A stretch of DNA of 64,000 bases, from assembly GCF_000518785.1 (NCBI RefSeq), contig NZ_JAEG01000018.1, positions 1 through 64,000 of the forward strand. Direction: 5' to 3'. The notes below the pieces were generated by a model that was not told the origin of the DNA, did no database searches, and was given only the letters and a program-made list of their open reading frames with translations. The translations under genes and the position numbers were made by a program. Below, in pieces: positions 47,142 to 56,857 of this stretch. The stretch is from Paenirhizobium selenitireducens ATCC BAA-1503 (GTDB lineage: Bacteria > Pseudomonadota > Alphaproteobacteria > Rhizobiales > Rhizobiaceae). Numbering within the stretch: position 1 is the first letter of the stretch; each line of letters begins with the position of its first letter.

Positions 47142-48251
47142 ATGATCTTCATTCCGCTGTCCTTCGCCGTATCGCTGTTTCTCGTCGCCTTCCTGCTGCG
47201 GCTCCTGCTCCAGGGGCGCGAGAGCCTCATGCGCAACCACTTGTTCGTCCTGCTGATCGGCCTCTATGCGGTTCAGACCACGCTGGTCGGCCTGCGCTGG
47301 GGCTATGGCCTGACGGCGGTGCTTCCGCTGCTGTCGCTGCTGGCGACCGCCATCCCGCCGCTGACCTATCTCGCCTTTCGCGACCTCGCCCGCGAGGACG
47401 GCGTCGGGCTGTCGCTCAGCGACTGGCCGCATCTTCTGCCGACCGCCGCCATCGTCGTCCTGCATTTCGTCTGGCGCGATCCGATCGACCTGCTGATCAT
47501 CGCCGAATTTCTGGCCTATGGATTGCGGCTGCTTTGGCTTGCCCGGCTGGGGCCGGACGGTCTGGTCGCCGCGCGCCTCGACGGCACGCTGCGGTCCCAC
47601 CGCTCGCTGTTGCTCGCGGCTCTCGCCCTCGTCGCCTCGGCCTTCACCGATATTGCCATCAGCCTCGATCTGCTGTGGGGCGAGGGGCGCCATTCGGCGC
47701 TGATGGTCTCGGCCGCGACCACCGCCATCCTGCTGCTGCTCGGCATTGCCGCCGTGGTGGCCGGCGCCGAGGAAGGCGACGGGGAAGGGGATGGGGTCGG
47801 GGAAAAGGAAGAGGAAGAGGTTGGGGAAGAGAACGCGCGTGCATCGGTCGACGCGTCGGCCTCACGCCTGCCGCAAGCCTTGTCGGGTGAGCACGAGGCG
47901 GTGGCGACAAGCCTCGACCGGCTGATGGCCGAGCGCCGGCTCTATGGCGATACCGGCCTCAACCTCGGCAAGCTGGCGCGGCGCATGGGCCTGCCGGCGC
48001 GCACCGTTTCGCAGGCGGTCAACCGCGTACACCGCATGAGCGTCTCGCAATATGTCAACAATTTCCGCGTGGCCGATGCCTGCCGGCTGCTGGCGGAAAC
48101 CGACATGCCGGTGACCCGCATCGTGTTCGAGGCGGGCTTCATGACCAAGTCCAACTTCAACCGCGAATTCCTGCGGGTGACGGGATCAAGCCCGACCGCC
48201 TTCAGGGCGATGCACGGCGCGACCGCGTCAATGATCGAGCCGGCAGGCTGA
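47142..48251 (+). CDS. Membrane-anchored AraC-family regulator
   Basis: 369 aa from ATG 47142. Residues 1-210 contain six to seven transmembrane helices (IFIPLSFAVSLFLVAFLLRLLL ... LLLGIAAVVAGA). A very acidic linker (EEGDGEGDGVGEKEEEEVGEE) encoded by a GA-rich stretch follows. The C-terminal AraC HTH is LNLGKLARRMGLPARTVSQAVNRVHRMSVSQYVNNFRVADACRLL and PVTRIVFEAGFMTKSNFNREFLRVTGSSPTAFR. Such proteins bind DNA from the inner membrane. Its target is probably the divergent exported protein. Confidence 0.87.
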   Translation: MIFIPLSFAVSLFLVAFLLRLLLQGRESLMRNHLFVLLIGLYAVQTTLVGLRWGYGLTAVLPLLSLLATAIPPLTYLAFRDLAREDGVGLSLSDWPHLLPTAAIVVLHFVWRDPIDLLIIAEFLAYGLRLLWLARLGPDGLVAARLDGTLRSHRSLLLAALALVASAFTDIAISLDLLWGEGRHSALMVSAATTAILLLLGIAAVVAGAEEGDGEGDGVGEKEEEEVGEENARASVDASASRLPQALSGEHEAVATSLDRLMAERRLYGDTGLNLGKLARRMGLPARTVSQAVNRVHRMSVSQYVNNFRVADACRLLAETDMPVTRIVFEAGFMTKSNFNREFLRVTGSSPTAFRAMHGATASMIEPAG

Positions 48252-48293
48252 GGGCCTGCCGACCTTCCTGGCATTGTTTCGGGCTGGATCGCC

Positions 48294-49106
48294 TCAAGCC
48301 GCCTGGATCTCGTCCGTCACCACCTCGAAACGGGCCAGAAGCGCCGGCCCGAACGCGGTCGACAGCGCCACATCGGTGGCGTCGCGGCCGGTCGCCATCA
48401 GGATGCGGCCGATGCGCGCCCTGTTGTGGCGGGCGTCGACAGTGTGCCAGTGGCCGCCGAGATAGACCTGCATCCAGGCGCTGAAATCCATCGGATTGCC
48501 GTCGGGCGGCACGCCGATATCGCCGAGATAGCCGGTGCAATAGCGCGCCGGGATGTTCATGCAGCGGCAGAGCGTGATGGCGAGATGGGCAAAGTCGCGG
48601 CAGACCCCGGTGCGGGCGATGAAGCCGTCATGGGCGGAGCGCGTCGAATCCGCCTTCATGTAGTCGAACTTGATGTGGTTGTGGACGAAGGTGAGGATCG
48701 CCTGCACCCGCGGCCAGCCGAGCGGTGTATCGGAAAAGGTCGCCCAGGCGAAATCGGCCAACCGGTCGGTGTCGCAGTAGCGGCTGCCGAGCAGGAAGAC
48801 CAGGACGTCGTTCGGCAGGTCCCTGATGTCGTGCTGGAAGGCACCCTCCGGCAGCACGTCGGGCTGGCCGTTGTCGTAGATCTCGAACTGCGTGGAAATC
48901 GTGGTGAGCCCGGCCGGCGCGGTGATCCGGCTGCAGGCATTGCCGAAGCCGTCGATATAGTCGCGCGCCTCGATCGGCCGGTCGAAGCTCAGCACCTGCT
49001 CGGTCAGAAGGTCAGGCCGGCGCGACGGGTGGATGTTGAGAACGAGCAGCATCGCGGTATCGCGCTCGCATTGATAGCCAATCTGGAAGCCGGCACGTAT
49101 CTTCAT
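48294..49106 (-). CDS. Transglutaminase-like cysteine protease family protein (first of pair)
   Basis: 270 aa from ATG 49106, with AAGGA upstream. The transglutaminase core motif is GVCRDFAHLAITLCRCMNIPARYCTGYLG (catalytic Cys), and the His/Asp part is WHTVDARHNRARIGRI. The N-terminal beta-rich domain (FQIGYQCERDTAMLLVLNIHPSRR) is as in the two-domain YebA-like family. The function is unknown. A second homologue lies 86 bases upstream on the same strand. Confidence 0.88.
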   Translation of the reverse strand: MKIRAGFQIGYQCERDTAMLLVLNIHPSRRPDLLTEQVLSFDRPIEARDYIDGFGNACSRITAPAGLTTISTQFEIYDNGQPDVLPEGAFQHDIRDLPNDVLVFLLGSRYCDTDRLADFAWATFSDTPLGWPRVQAILTFVHNHIKFDYMKADSTRSAHDGFIARTGVCRDFAHLAITLCRCMNIPARYCTGYLGDIGVPPDGNPMDFSAWMQVYLGGHWHTVDARHNRARIGRILMATGRDATDVALSTAFGPALLARFEVVTDEIQAA

Positions 49107-49192
49107 CTTTGATCCTTCGGAGGAAAGCCTCTTCGCCGGGGCGCCGGCATCGGGTGAACGCACTGGAGCCATGGGTGTTCCGGGGCCGCCGC

Positions 49193-50086
49193 TCAGGGCG
49201 GCATTTCCCCGGTTGCGTCGGATGTGACGTTGACCTGTACGGTCAGCGACTTGAAATCGGAGGCGCGGCCATCATAGCTGCCGGATAGCGGCACCGCCTG
49301 GCGCGGGTCGCGCGCCACGCCCACCCGGATCAGGTCGCGATTGCCGACGATGCCGTTGGTCGGGTCGAATTCCACCCAGCCGGCGCCCGGCACATAGATC
49401 TGGCACCAGGCATGGGTCGAGCCGCCGCCGAGTGTCGTCGAGCCGTCCCGGTCGGGCACGTAGATGTAGCCGGTGACGAAGCGGGCGGCGAGGCCGAGCG
49501 ACCGGGCCGCCTCCATCATCAGAAGGGCAAAATCCCGGCAGGTCCCGCTTTTCAGTTCGAGCGTCTCTAGCGGCGTCTGCACGCCGTGTTCGGAGCGGCG
49601 CACATAGGCGAAGCTGTCGTGGATCATGTAGCACAGGCTCATCAGCATGCTGCTGGTCCGCGTCGGCCGGCCGCTGTGCAGGAACTGCCGGGCGAAGGCC
49701 CCGACGACATCGTTCGGATCGGGGTAGTGCCGGGCAATGGTCGGTGCCAGATCCGGCAGTTCCTCGCCGTCATAGGCGAACGGGTAGTCGACCGCCGTGT
49801 TGTCGATGGGAAAATCAAGCGCCGCATGCGGCGTGTGGTCGAGCCGGATATTGCTTTCGAAGCGCAGCGTGCGGGTCGGCTTGGTAAAGCTCAGCAGTGC
49901 GACGCAATTGCCGAAGGGGTCGTGGATCCAGCGGGTCTGGTCATGCGGCGGCTCGACCACGAGGCTGACATTGAGCAGCGTCTGGTCGAAACTGTCGCGT
50001 GGACGGAACATCATCCGGTGCTCGCCGAGCTTCACAGGCCGCTTGTACTGATAGTCCGTGATGTGGCGAACCGAGAATATGGTCAC
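49193..50086 (-). CDS. Transglutaminase family protein (second of pair)
   Basis: 297 aa from GTG 50086 (MTIFSVRHITDYQY), the usual beginning in homologues. Bacterial transglutaminase N-terminal domain residues 1-90 (YQYKRPVKLGEHRMMFRPRDSFDQTLL). The core is SGTCRDFALLMMEAARSLGLAARFVTGYIYVPD with catalytic Cys, then STHAWCQIYVPGAGWVEFDPTNGIVGN with His/Asp. It is in an operon with the following homologue; both are probably cytoplasmic. Confidence 0.9.
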   Translation of the reverse strand: MTIFSVRHITDYQYKRPVKLGEHRMMFRPRDSFDQTLLNVSLVVEPPHDQTRWIHDPFGNCVALLSFTKPTRTLRFESNIRLDHTPHAALDFPIDNTAVDYPFAYDGEELPDLAPTIARHYPDPNDVVGAFARQFLHSGRPTRTSSMLMSLCYMIHDSFAYVRRSEHGVQTPLETLELKSGTCRDFALLMMEAARSLGLAARFVTGYIYVPDRDGSTTLGGGSTHAWCQIYVPGAGWVEFDPTNGIVGNRDLIRVGVARDPRQAVPLSGSYDGRASDFKSLTVQVNVTSDATGEMPP

Positions 50087-50183
50087 GATGTTTCCCGCCC
50101 CCGGCAAGCGAGGGAATGTCTCCCGCACTCGGACCAAACCTCACCGGAGGGATCGGTTGGCCGAGTGCAGGATTGGATTGGGA

Positions 50184-50348
50184 TCAGAGCCGGCCGGTGA
50201 GAACCAGAACCAGAAGGACGATCAGCACGACGCCGAGCACGCCGACGCCGCCATGGCCGAAGCCGTAGCCATAGCCGCCGAAGCGACCGCTAAAGCCACC
50301 CAGCAGGGCAATGATGAGAATGATGACGAGAATTGTTCCGAGCGACAT
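50184..50348 (-). CDS. DUF3309-type small membrane protein
   Basis: 54 aa from ATG 50348. One N-terminal helix (LGTILVIILIIALLGGF), a Gly/Tyr/Phe-rich loop (GRFGGYGYGFGHGGVG) and a second helix (LGVVLIVLLVLVLTGRL). This is the standard DUF3309 layout; function unknown. The 50349-50639 gap upstream carries no gene. Confidence 0.85.
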   Translation of the reverse strand: MSLGTILVIILIIALLGGFSGRFGGYGYGFGHGGVGVLGVVLIVLLVLVLTGRL

Positions 50349-50639
50349 GCACTTGATCTCCGTTGCTATTCGCAAAGACCTGAGCATTGACGCAGCAGGC
50401 CAAGAGTTTGATCGATGACGGCACGGCGGGGAGGCCAAGATCGGCTTCCGAACCCATTAACTACAGGGGCGCGGTGTCTTTGTACAGTTGTCGAAGCGAT
50501 TCAGCGTGCAACGAAAGGGCGAAAGACCGGCCCTTGAAGCCCTGGGCTCGATCGTCGCGACAAAGCCGAGCCGGCGGTGCGCATTGCACGCACCGCCGAT
50601 TCTCCCTAGTCTCGGCCCCCTGTTCGGGAGGATGCCATC

Positions 50640-51701
50640 ATGGCGCAATCGCATACCCATCTCTGGCCCGGCGTGCCGCTGGCGCTCGGATCCGCCATAC
50701 TCTTCGGGCTTTCCGCGCCGCTGTCGAAACTGCTGATCGGCGCGATCGATCCCTGGCTTCTGGCCGGCATCCTCTATCTGGGTGCGGGGGCGGGGCTCGG
50801 ATTGCTCCATGCGGGCCGCGCCGTGCTCGGCCTGCCCAACACGGAAGCGCCGCTGAAGCGGGCTGATCTGCCCTGGCTTGCCGCCGTCGTTGCCTTCGGC
50901 GGCGTGCTCGGCCCCCTCTTCCTCATGCTCGGCCTGTCGCTGACTTCCGCCTCGTCCGCCTCGCTGCTGCTCAATCTCGAGGGGCTGGCCACCATGGCGA
51001 TCGCCTGGCTGGTCTTTCGCGAAAACGTCGACCGGCGCCTGTTGCTCGGCGCCGCCGCGATCCTGGCCGGCGCCGTCCTGTTGTCGTGGAACGGCGCGGG
51101 CCTCAGCCTCGACGCGGGCGGTCTCTTCGTCGCCGCCGCCTGCCTCTGCTGGGGCATCGACAACAACCTGACCCGCAAGCTCTCCTCTGCCGATCCGGTG
51201 CAGATCGCCATGATCAAGGGCCTTGTCGCCGGCTGCACCAATCTGGCGCTGGCGCTCGCCTTCGGCGCCGCCTGGCCGGGCGCCGCCCTTGTCGGCTCAG
51301 GCGCCGTCGTCGGCTTCCTCGGCATCGGCGTCAGCCTGGTGATGTTCATGCTGGGGCTTCGTCATCTCGGCACGGCCCGCACCGGGGCCTACTTCTCGCT
51401 CGCCCCGTTCATCGGCGCGGTGCTGGCCGTGGTGATCTTCGGCGAGGCGGTGACGCTGCAGCTGGTTCTTTCCGGCCTCTTGATGGCGCTCGGCCTCTGG
51501 CTGCATCTGAGCGAACGCCACGAGCACGAGCACAGCCACGGCGTGCTGGAACACGACCACGTCCATGTGCATGACGAGCACCACCGGCACGGCCACGACG
51601 GTCCGGTCACCGAGCCGCATTCCCACTGGCACCGCCACGAGCCCTTGAGCCACAAGCACCCGCACTATCCCGACCTGCACCACGGCCACAGCCACGGGTG
51701 A
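50640..51701 (+). CDS. EamA/DMT-family transporter with His-rich tail
   Basis: 353 aa. Ten transmembrane helices form two EamA repeats: residues 10-140 (PGVPLALGSAILFGLSAPLSKLLIG ... SASSASLLLNLEGLATMAIAWLVFRENV) and 150-290 (GLFVAAACLCWGIDNNLTRKLS ... GLRHLGTARTGAYFSLAPFIGAVLAVVIFGE). The last 65 residues are a cytoplasmic tail with about 25 His (HEHEHSHGVLEHDHVHVHDEHH ...), unusual for DMT drug/metabolite exporters and implying a metal-linked role. Single gene. Confidence 0.87.
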   Translation: MAQSHTHLWPGVPLALGSAILFGLSAPLSKLLIGAIDPWLLAGILYLGAGAGLGLLHAGRAVLGLPNTEAPLKRADLPWLAAVVAFGGVLGPLFLMLGLSLTSASSASLLLNLEGLATMAIAWLVFRENVDRRLLLGAAAILAGAVLLSWNGAGLSLDAGGLFVAAACLCWGIDNNLTRKLSSADPVQIAMIKGLVAGCTNLALALAFGAAWPGAALVGSGAVVGFLGIGVSLVMFMLGLRHLGTARTGAYFSLAPFIGAVLAVVIFGEAVTLQLVLSGLLMALGLWLHLSERHEHEHSHGVLEHDHVHVHDEHHRHGHDGPVTEPHSHWHRHEPLSHKHPHYPDLHHGHSHG

Positions 51702-51725
51702 CGGGTCGCGGAGACCACAGCCACG

Positions 51726-51756
51726 GCCCTTCGATGACTCAGGAGGGCAAAAGGGG
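51726..51756. repeat. Degenerate copy of the ATCTCCCCC-family repeat end
   Basis: CCCTTCGATGACTCAGGAGGGCAAAAGGGG matches, with small changes, the outer end of the repeat at 63768-63798 (CCCTTCGATGAACTCAGGAGGGCAGAGGGGG). Confidence 0.6.
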
Positions 51757-51823
51757 AACGCCACCCGGAAAGCGACGGGGCAGGCGCAGGGCCGAGGATG
51801 GTTTCGGGAGGAGGCCGGAGGCC

Positions 51824-51970
51824 TCAGCCGCCGATGAACTGGAAATAGGCCCAGGCGGCAGCGAAGGCGGCAACCACGCCGAGCACGATCAGCGCGGTGC
51901 GCAGCCCCGGATTCGGCTTCTTCGGCTCGGGCGCCTTCGGCGGCTTCTTGAATTCGACGACATTGCTCAT
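51824..51970 (-). CDS. Small single-helix membrane protein
   Basis: 48 aa from ATG 51970. A Pro/Lys-rich cytoplasmic start (SNVVEFKKPPKAPEPKKPNPG) is followed by one transmembrane helix (LRTALIVLGVVAAFAAAWAYFQFI). Similar short proteins occur in rhizobia; the function is unknown. Confidence 0.7.
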   Translation of the reverse strand: MSNVVEFKKPPKAPEPKKPNPGLRTALIVLGVVAAFAAAWAYFQFIGG

Positions 51971-52207
51971 GGGGCCGCTCCTGATCGATTTTTCCGACCT
52001 TATAGTCGAGGAGGTTGAGAAAGTCCTGATGGAGGCGAAAGGTTCGCCTTCGGTTTTTCTCCGTGGACAGGTCCGGTTGTTCACCCGGCCCTGAGGTGAC
52101 ACCGACTCTGATATGACCCGGGCGCCGAGGTGCGACCGGCGATCGCGTTTTCGCCCCTTGCAATAGGACGGCCCGGATGCTCCCTTGCGGGTTGCAAGGG
52201 GAGCCTC

Positions 52208-53497
52208 ATGGACAGACAGATCAAGCCGAAGCCGCAACTGGGCGCCAGTTTCTATCGCCTGTGGCTATCGAGCGGCCTGGCCAATCTCGCCGATGGCGTC
52301 GGGGTGGTCGCCTGGCCCTGGCTTGCATCGCTGATCACCCGCGATCCCTTGGCGATCGCCGTGGTCGCCGCGGCGCAGAAGCTTCCCTGGTTCCTCTTCG
52401 CGCTTCCCTCCGGCGTGATCACCGACCGGCTCGACCGTCGAAGGCTGGTGGTCGCCATGGACCTCGTGCGTTTCGTCGTTCTGGCAGCCCTCGCATCGGC
52501 GCTGTTGATCCCCGGCCTCCTGCCGCAGAGCCCGGATCCTGATTTTCCGACGGCGCCGCTCTACTGGCTGCTTCTTTCAGCCGCGGCAATGGTCGGTTTC
52601 GCCGAGGTGCTGCGCGACAACTCCGCCGTGACGCTGTTGCCGTCGATCGTGCCGCATGACCGGCTGGAGGCCGCCAACGGCCGCATGGGCAGCCTTGAAG
52701 TGTTGATGAACATGATGGTAGGGCCGCCGCTTGCCGGCCTGCTGATCGGGCTCGCCCTGCCTCTGGCTTTCGGCCTCTACGGGCTTGCCTTTGCTTTTGC
52801 CGGTCTGCTGGTCCTGTCCATTCCCGGCAGCTTCCGCGCCGAGCGGGCCGTGCCGCGCCATTGGGTCGCCGAGCTGCGGGAAGGGGCTGCCTATCTTTTC
52901 CGCCAACCGCTGCTGCGCGACCTGGCGATCGGCCTCGGGGCCTTCAATGCGGTGGAAAGCATGCTGCTGATCGCCCTGGTGCTCTATGCCCAGGAGGTGA
53001 TCGGCCTCAATTCCGCGCAATACGGCCTCTTGCTGACGGGTGCCGCGGCCGGCGGCCTGCTCGGCGGTCTGTTCGGCGAGTGGTTCATTCGCCGGCTCGG
53101 TCAGTCCGCCTGCCTGAAACTCGCCATCGCCGCCTGCCTGCTGATGGCCGTCGTGCCGCTTGTGGCTCCGTCCGCCGTTGCCGTCTGGGTGGCCCTGGTG
53201 GTGGCAAACCTGACCGGCATGCTCTGGAACATCATCACCGTATCACTGCGCCAGCGCATGATCCCGCCGCATCTGCTCGGCCGGGTCAACAGCGTCTACC
53301 GCTTCTTCGGCCTGGGCCTCATGCCGCTCGGCGTCGTCCTGTCCGGCCTCAGCGTCGCTGCCGCGGAGAGTTTCATGCCGCGCCGAGAGGCGCTGGCCGC
53401 ACCCTTCGCCTTGGGCGCAGTGCTCTCATTGCTGCTGCTCATCGGCATCTGGACGCGCGTCTCGCCAAAGGCGTTGAGGAATGTCAGTGCCGCATGA
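52208..53497 (+). CDS. Major facilitator superfamily transporter
   Basis: 429 aa from ATG 52208. About 12 transmembrane helices. FYRLWLSSGLANLADGVGVVAWPWLASLITRDPLAIAVVAAAQKLPWFLFALPSGVITDRLDRRRLVVAMDLVR shows the typical loop 2-3 motif (G-x-x-x-D-R-x-x-R-R). IPPHLLGRVNSVYRFFGLGLMPLG is characteristic of the MFS_3/enterobactin-exporter-like group. The substrate is unknown. Single gene. Confidence 0.88.
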   Translation: MDRQIKPKPQLGASFYRLWLSSGLANLADGVGVVAWPWLASLITRDPLAIAVVAAAQKLPWFLFALPSGVITDRLDRRRLVVAMDLVRFVVLAALASALLIPGLLPQSPDPDFPTAPLYWLLLSAAAMVGFAEVLRDNSAVTLLPSIVPHDRLEAANGRMGSLEVLMNMMVGPPLAGLLIGLALPLAFGLYGLAFAFAGLLVLSIPGSFRAERAVPRHWVAELREGAAYLFRQPLLRDLAIGLGAFNAVESMLLIALVLYAQEVIGLNSAQYGLLLTGAAAGGLLGGLFGEWFIRRLGQSACLKLAIAACLLMAVVPLVAPSAVAVWVALVVANLTGMLWNIITVSLRQRMIPPHLLGRVNSVYRFFGLGLMPLGVVLSGLSVAAAESFMPRREALAAPFALGAVLSLLLLIGIWTRVSPKALRNVSAA

Positions 53498-53554
53498 CGA
53501 CGGATTGTCCACTCGTGTCGGGGTGCTTTACATCCTGCGCGCCCCCCAATTTGC

Positions 53555-53665
53555 CCCTCACCCTGACCCTCTCCCCGTGGACGGGGAGAGGGGAGGCCCC
53601 GGTGGTGCCCCTGGTCCTTCTCCCCGCCTGCGGGGAGAAGGTGCCGGCAGGCGGATGAGGGGCCG
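53555..53665. repeat. Composite intergenic palindromic repeat (inverse orientation)
   Basis: CCCCTCACCCTGACCCTCTCCCCGTGGACGGGGAGAGGG is followed after a spacer by stem CTTCTCCCC-gcctgc-GGGGAGAAG and GGTGCCGGCAGGCGGATGAGGGG. It is the reverse complement of the element at 15.6 and 20.8 kb and lies between the MFS and msrB genes, which are convergent. Confidence 0.85.
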
Positions 53666-53698
53666 TTCCCTCCAAAGATCAAGCCGAGGCCGAAGCCC

Positions 53699-54127
53699 TC
53701 ACTCCACCCGTTCGAACACCATCGAATGGCCGTTGATGCAGTAGCGCAGGCCGGTCGGCTTCGGGCCGTCGGGGAAAACGTGGCCGAGATGGCCGCCGCA
53801 ATTGGCGCAGCGGATTTCCGTGCGGACCATGCCGAGCGAGGCGTCGCGGTGCTCGGTCACGGCGCCGGGCGTCACCGGCTCGAAATAGCTCGGCCAGCCG
53901 CAGCCGGCGTCGAACTTGGTGTCGGAATAGAACAGCGGCGTTTCGCAGGCGGCACAGCGATAGAGGCCCTTTTCAAAATTGTCCCAATAGGGGCCGGTGA
54001 ACGGCCGCTCGGTGCCGTGCTCGCGCAGGATGCGGTACTGTTCCGCCGTCAGCTGCTCGCGCCACTCGGCATCGGTCTTCTCGATCTTGGCTCCGGCGGT
54101 CCCGGACATGGTCGTATCGGTCATCAT
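53699..54127 (-). CDS. msrB: Peptide-methionine (R)-S-oxide reductase MsrB
   Basis: 142 aa from ATG 54127 (GGAG five to six bases upstream). Zinc-binding pairs CAAC and CANC are present, with core [14 protein letters not shown] and [26 protein letters not shown], in which the catalytic Cys is in RYCIN. It reduces methionine-R-sulfoxide in proteins using thioredoxin. It is a cytoplasmic single gene, divergent from the mrp operon. Confidence 0.95.
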   Translation of the reverse strand: MMTDTTMSGTAGAKIEKTDAEWREQLTAEQYRILREHGTERPFTGPYWDNFEKGLYRCAACETPLFYSDTKFDAGCGWPSYFEPVTPGAVTEHRDASLGMVRTEIRCANCGGHLGHVFPDGPKPTGLRYCINGHSMVFERVE

Positions 54128-54384
54128 GGTCACTCCGATTGTCTCAGGACCTTAGATAGGGTGGCGAGTGCCGCACGGCAATTGCCAGCCCGCGGCAGGA
54201 TGCGCGTCAAGTCCTCGCCCGCTCCCGGCAAGCACCATCGGACCGATGGTGGAAACGGCTAAAACAACCGCCGCGAAGATGCGGCGCAGGCAGGGGCGGG
54301 CAGGGCGTCCCTGCCAGTCCAAAGCACTGGAAAGCGTTGACAAACGCCGATGTGAACACGCTCTTTTCCGTTTTTCCTTGAGAC

Positions 54385-54418
54385 AAAGTGCGCTTTGTCC
54401 TAACACCAAGCGCACTTT
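54385..54418 (+). promoter_or_regulatory. Stem-loop in the leader region of mrpA
   Basis: AAAGTGCGCTT and AAGCGCACTTT form a perfect 11-bp inverted repeat with a 12-base loop, ending 49 bases before the mrpA start. It could be an operator or a leader hairpin that senses ions/pH. The surrounding 54134-54467 gap holds no gene. Confidence 0.5.
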
Positions 54419-54467
54419 CCGCCTCGTCCTGACGAGCGGTAGAATACTGCGCTCACAAGGATACGGA

Positions 54468-56798
54468 ATGTTGGTAGACGTCGCTGCTGTGACATTGATG
54501 GCCATGCTCCTGCCCTTTGCCGGCGCGCTTCTCGCTCCCTTCCTGACCGCACGCCTCGGCGCCAATGCCGCCTGGATCCTGGCCCTCGTCCCGGCCTTCG
54601 CCTTTGCCCATTTCGCCGGCTTCCTGCCGGAGATTGCTGCCGGCGAAGTCGTCACCGGCGGCTATGCCTGGGTGCCGAGCTTCAACCTCTCCTTCTCCTG
54701 GTTCCTCGACGGCCTGTCGCTCACCTTCGCGCTGCTGATCACCGGCATCGGCACGCTGATCGTGCTCTATTCGGGCGGCTACATGAAGGGCCATGCCCAG
54801 CAGGGCCGGTTCTTCTCCTTCATCCTGATGTTCATGGGCTCGATGCTCGGCGTCGTGGTGTCCGACAGCTTCCTGATGCTTTTCGTCTTCTGGGAGCTGA
54901 CCTCGATCACCTCCTTCCTGCTGATCGGCTTCGACCATGCGCGCGAAGCCTCGCGCCGCGCAGCGCTGCAGGCCCTGGTCGTCACCGGCGGGGGAGGGTT
55001 GCTTTTGCTCGCCGGCCTGATCTTCATCTGGAACATGACGGGCCTGACCCAGCTGTCGCTGCTTTTGCATTCCGGCGAACTGCTGCGCGAGAGCCCCTTC
55101 TATACAGCCGCGCTCTTCCTCGTGCTCGGCGGCGCCTTCACCAAGTCGGCGCAGTTCCCCTTCCATTTCTGGCTGCCCAACGCCATGGAGGCGCCGACCC
55201 CGGTCTCGGCCTATCTCCACTCGGCCACCATGGTGAAGGCCGGCGTCTATCTGCTGATGCGGCTCAATCCGGTGATGGGAGACACGCCCGCCTGGGAAAT
55301 CCTGCTGCCCTTTTTCGGCGGCATCACCCTGATCGTCGGCGCCGTTCTTGCCATCCGCCAGACCGACCTCAAGCTGATGCTCGCCTATACGACGGTCGCC
55401 TCGCTCGGGCTGCTGGTCATGCTGACGGGCTTCGGCTCGCCCTACGCCATCGAGGCGGCGGTGCTCTATCTGGTCGCCCATTCGCTGTTCAAGGGCGCGC
55501 TGTTCATGGTCGCCGGCATCATCGACCACGAAGCCGGCACGAGGGACGTAACCAAGCTTGGCGGCCTGCGTTCGGCCATGCCGATCACCTTCCTTGCCGC
55601 GCTCTTCGCCGCAATCTCCATGGCCGGCCTGCCGCCCTTTTTCGGCTTCCTCGCCAAGGAGGAAATCTATGCGGCACTCGCCGGCCCCGACCCGCGCTCG
55701 GTCGTCTTCACCATCGTCGCCATCGTCGGCAATGCGCTGATGTTCGTCATCGCCTTTGCCGTGGCGCTGAAACCCTTCCTCGGGGCCAAGGTCGAGACGC
55801 CGAAACACGCCCATGAGGGTCCGGTCCTGCTCTGGCTCGGGCCGCTGGTGCTGTCGCTTCTCGGCCTTGCCGCCGCACTCTTCTCGCCGGTCGCCCATGC
55901 CTATGTCACCTCGCCGATGGCCAGCGCCGTTGCCGGCGAGACCGAGACCGTGACGATCAGCCTCGTGCCGCATATCGGCCTGCCGCTCGCCCTTTCGGGG
56001 CTGACGGTGGTGCTCGGCATCCTCGTCTTCCTCGGTCTCGACCGCGCCCGCGCCACCGTGACCCGCCTGCTCGATGCGCTGGGCCCCGGTCCCGATCGCG
56101 GCTTCGACCATGTCATCGCCGGGCTGGTGCGCCTGTCCTGGCGCGTGACGAAGGTGATCCAGAACGGCCGGCTCGAGGTCTATGTGACGGTCACCTTCCT
56201 GCTGCTCGCCTTCGTGCTGCTGGTGCCGCCGGTGCTCAACGGCGAACTGCCCGAAATGCCGGCCTGGCCGTCCGACGTGCGTTTCCACGAACTGGCCTTC
56301 TTCGTCATCGCCGTGGTCGGGCTGATCGCCGTGCTGGCCGCCCGGGACCGCCTGACGGCCATCGTCTCGCTCGGCATCCAGGGCTTTGCCGTCGCCGTCA
56401 TCTTCCTGCTGTTCGGCGCGCCGGACCTGTCGTTCACCCAGTTCATGGTCGAGACGCTGTCGGTCGTGATCCTGGCGCTGGTGATGACGCGGCTCCGCCT
56501 CTCGCCGAGTGACCACCGCACTTTCGGCGAGTTCCTGCTCGACGCGACGATCGCCATTGCCGGCGGCCTCGGCTTCGCGCTGCTGCTGCTCAAGTCCACC
56601 CAGGCGCCGTTCAGCACCACGCTCACCGACTTCTTCAACGCCTATTCCAAGGTCATCGCCCACGGCGCCAATGTGGTGAACGTCATCATCGTCGATTTCC
56701 GCGGCACGGATACGCTGGGCGAAATCTCGGTGGTGATGATCACCGGCCTCGCCATCTTGGCGCTGATCCGCATCCGGGTGACGGGGGCAAAGCCATGA
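54468..56798 (+). CDS. mrpA: Mrp/Pha Na+(K+)/H+ antiporter subunit A
   Basis: 776 aa from ATG 54468. About 20 transmembrane helices with complex I-like antiporter modules ([126 protein letters not shown]). The C-terminal DUF4040/MbhE part ([28 protein letters not shown]) is included, but the MrpB domain is a separate gene. The Mrp complex expels Na+ or K+ against protons and is needed for salt and alkaline tolerance; pha genes of Sinorhizobium are homologous. First gene of the seven-gene operon. Confidence 0.93.
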   Translation: MLVDVAAVTLMAMLLPFAGALLAPFLTARLGANAAWILALVPAFAFAHFAGFLPEIAAGEVVTGGYAWVPSFNLSFSWFLDGLSLTFALLITGIGTLIVLYSGGYMKGHAQQGRFFSFILMFMGSMLGVVVSDSFLMLFVFWELTSITSFLLIGFDHAREASRRAALQALVVTGGGGLLLLAGLIFIWNMTGLTQLSLLLHSGELLRESPFYTAALFLVLGGAFTKSAQFPFHFWLPNAMEAPTPVSAYLHSATMVKAGVYLLMRLNPVMGDTPAWEILLPFFGGITLIVGAVLAIRQTDLKLMLAYTTVASLGLLVMLTGFGSPYAIEAAVLYLVAHSLFKGALFMVAGIIDHEAGTRDVTKLGGLRSAMPITFLAALFAAISMAGLPPFFGFLAKEEIYAALAGPDPRSVVFTIVAIVGNALMFVIAFAVALKPFLGAKVETPKHAHEGPVLLWLGPLVLSLLGLAAALFSPVAHAYVTSPMASAVAGETETVTISLVPHIGLPLALSGLTVVLGILVFLGLDRARATVTRLLDALGPGPDRGFDHVIAGLVRLSWRVTKVIQNGRLEVYVTVTFLLLAFVLLVPPVLNGELPEMPAWPSDVRFHELAFFVIAVVGLIAVLAARDRLTAIVSLGIQGFAVAVIFLLFGAPDLSFTQFMVETLSVVILALVMTRLRLSPSDHRTFGEFLLDATIAIAGGLGFALLLLKSTQAPFSTTLTDFFNAYSKVIAHGANVVNVIIVDFRGTDTLGEISVVMITGLAILALIRIRVTGAKP

Positions 56799-56857
56799 GT
56801 GTTGCAGGCCTTTCCCGCAAAGCGTCGCCGCCGACCGGCGACGCCCTGCCGCTCCGC

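Noticed and set aside
54460-54480. GGTAGACGT near the mrpA start considered as part of a tRNA
   Set aside because: No cloverleaf arms or T-loop around it; it is the beginning of the mrpA coding sequence.
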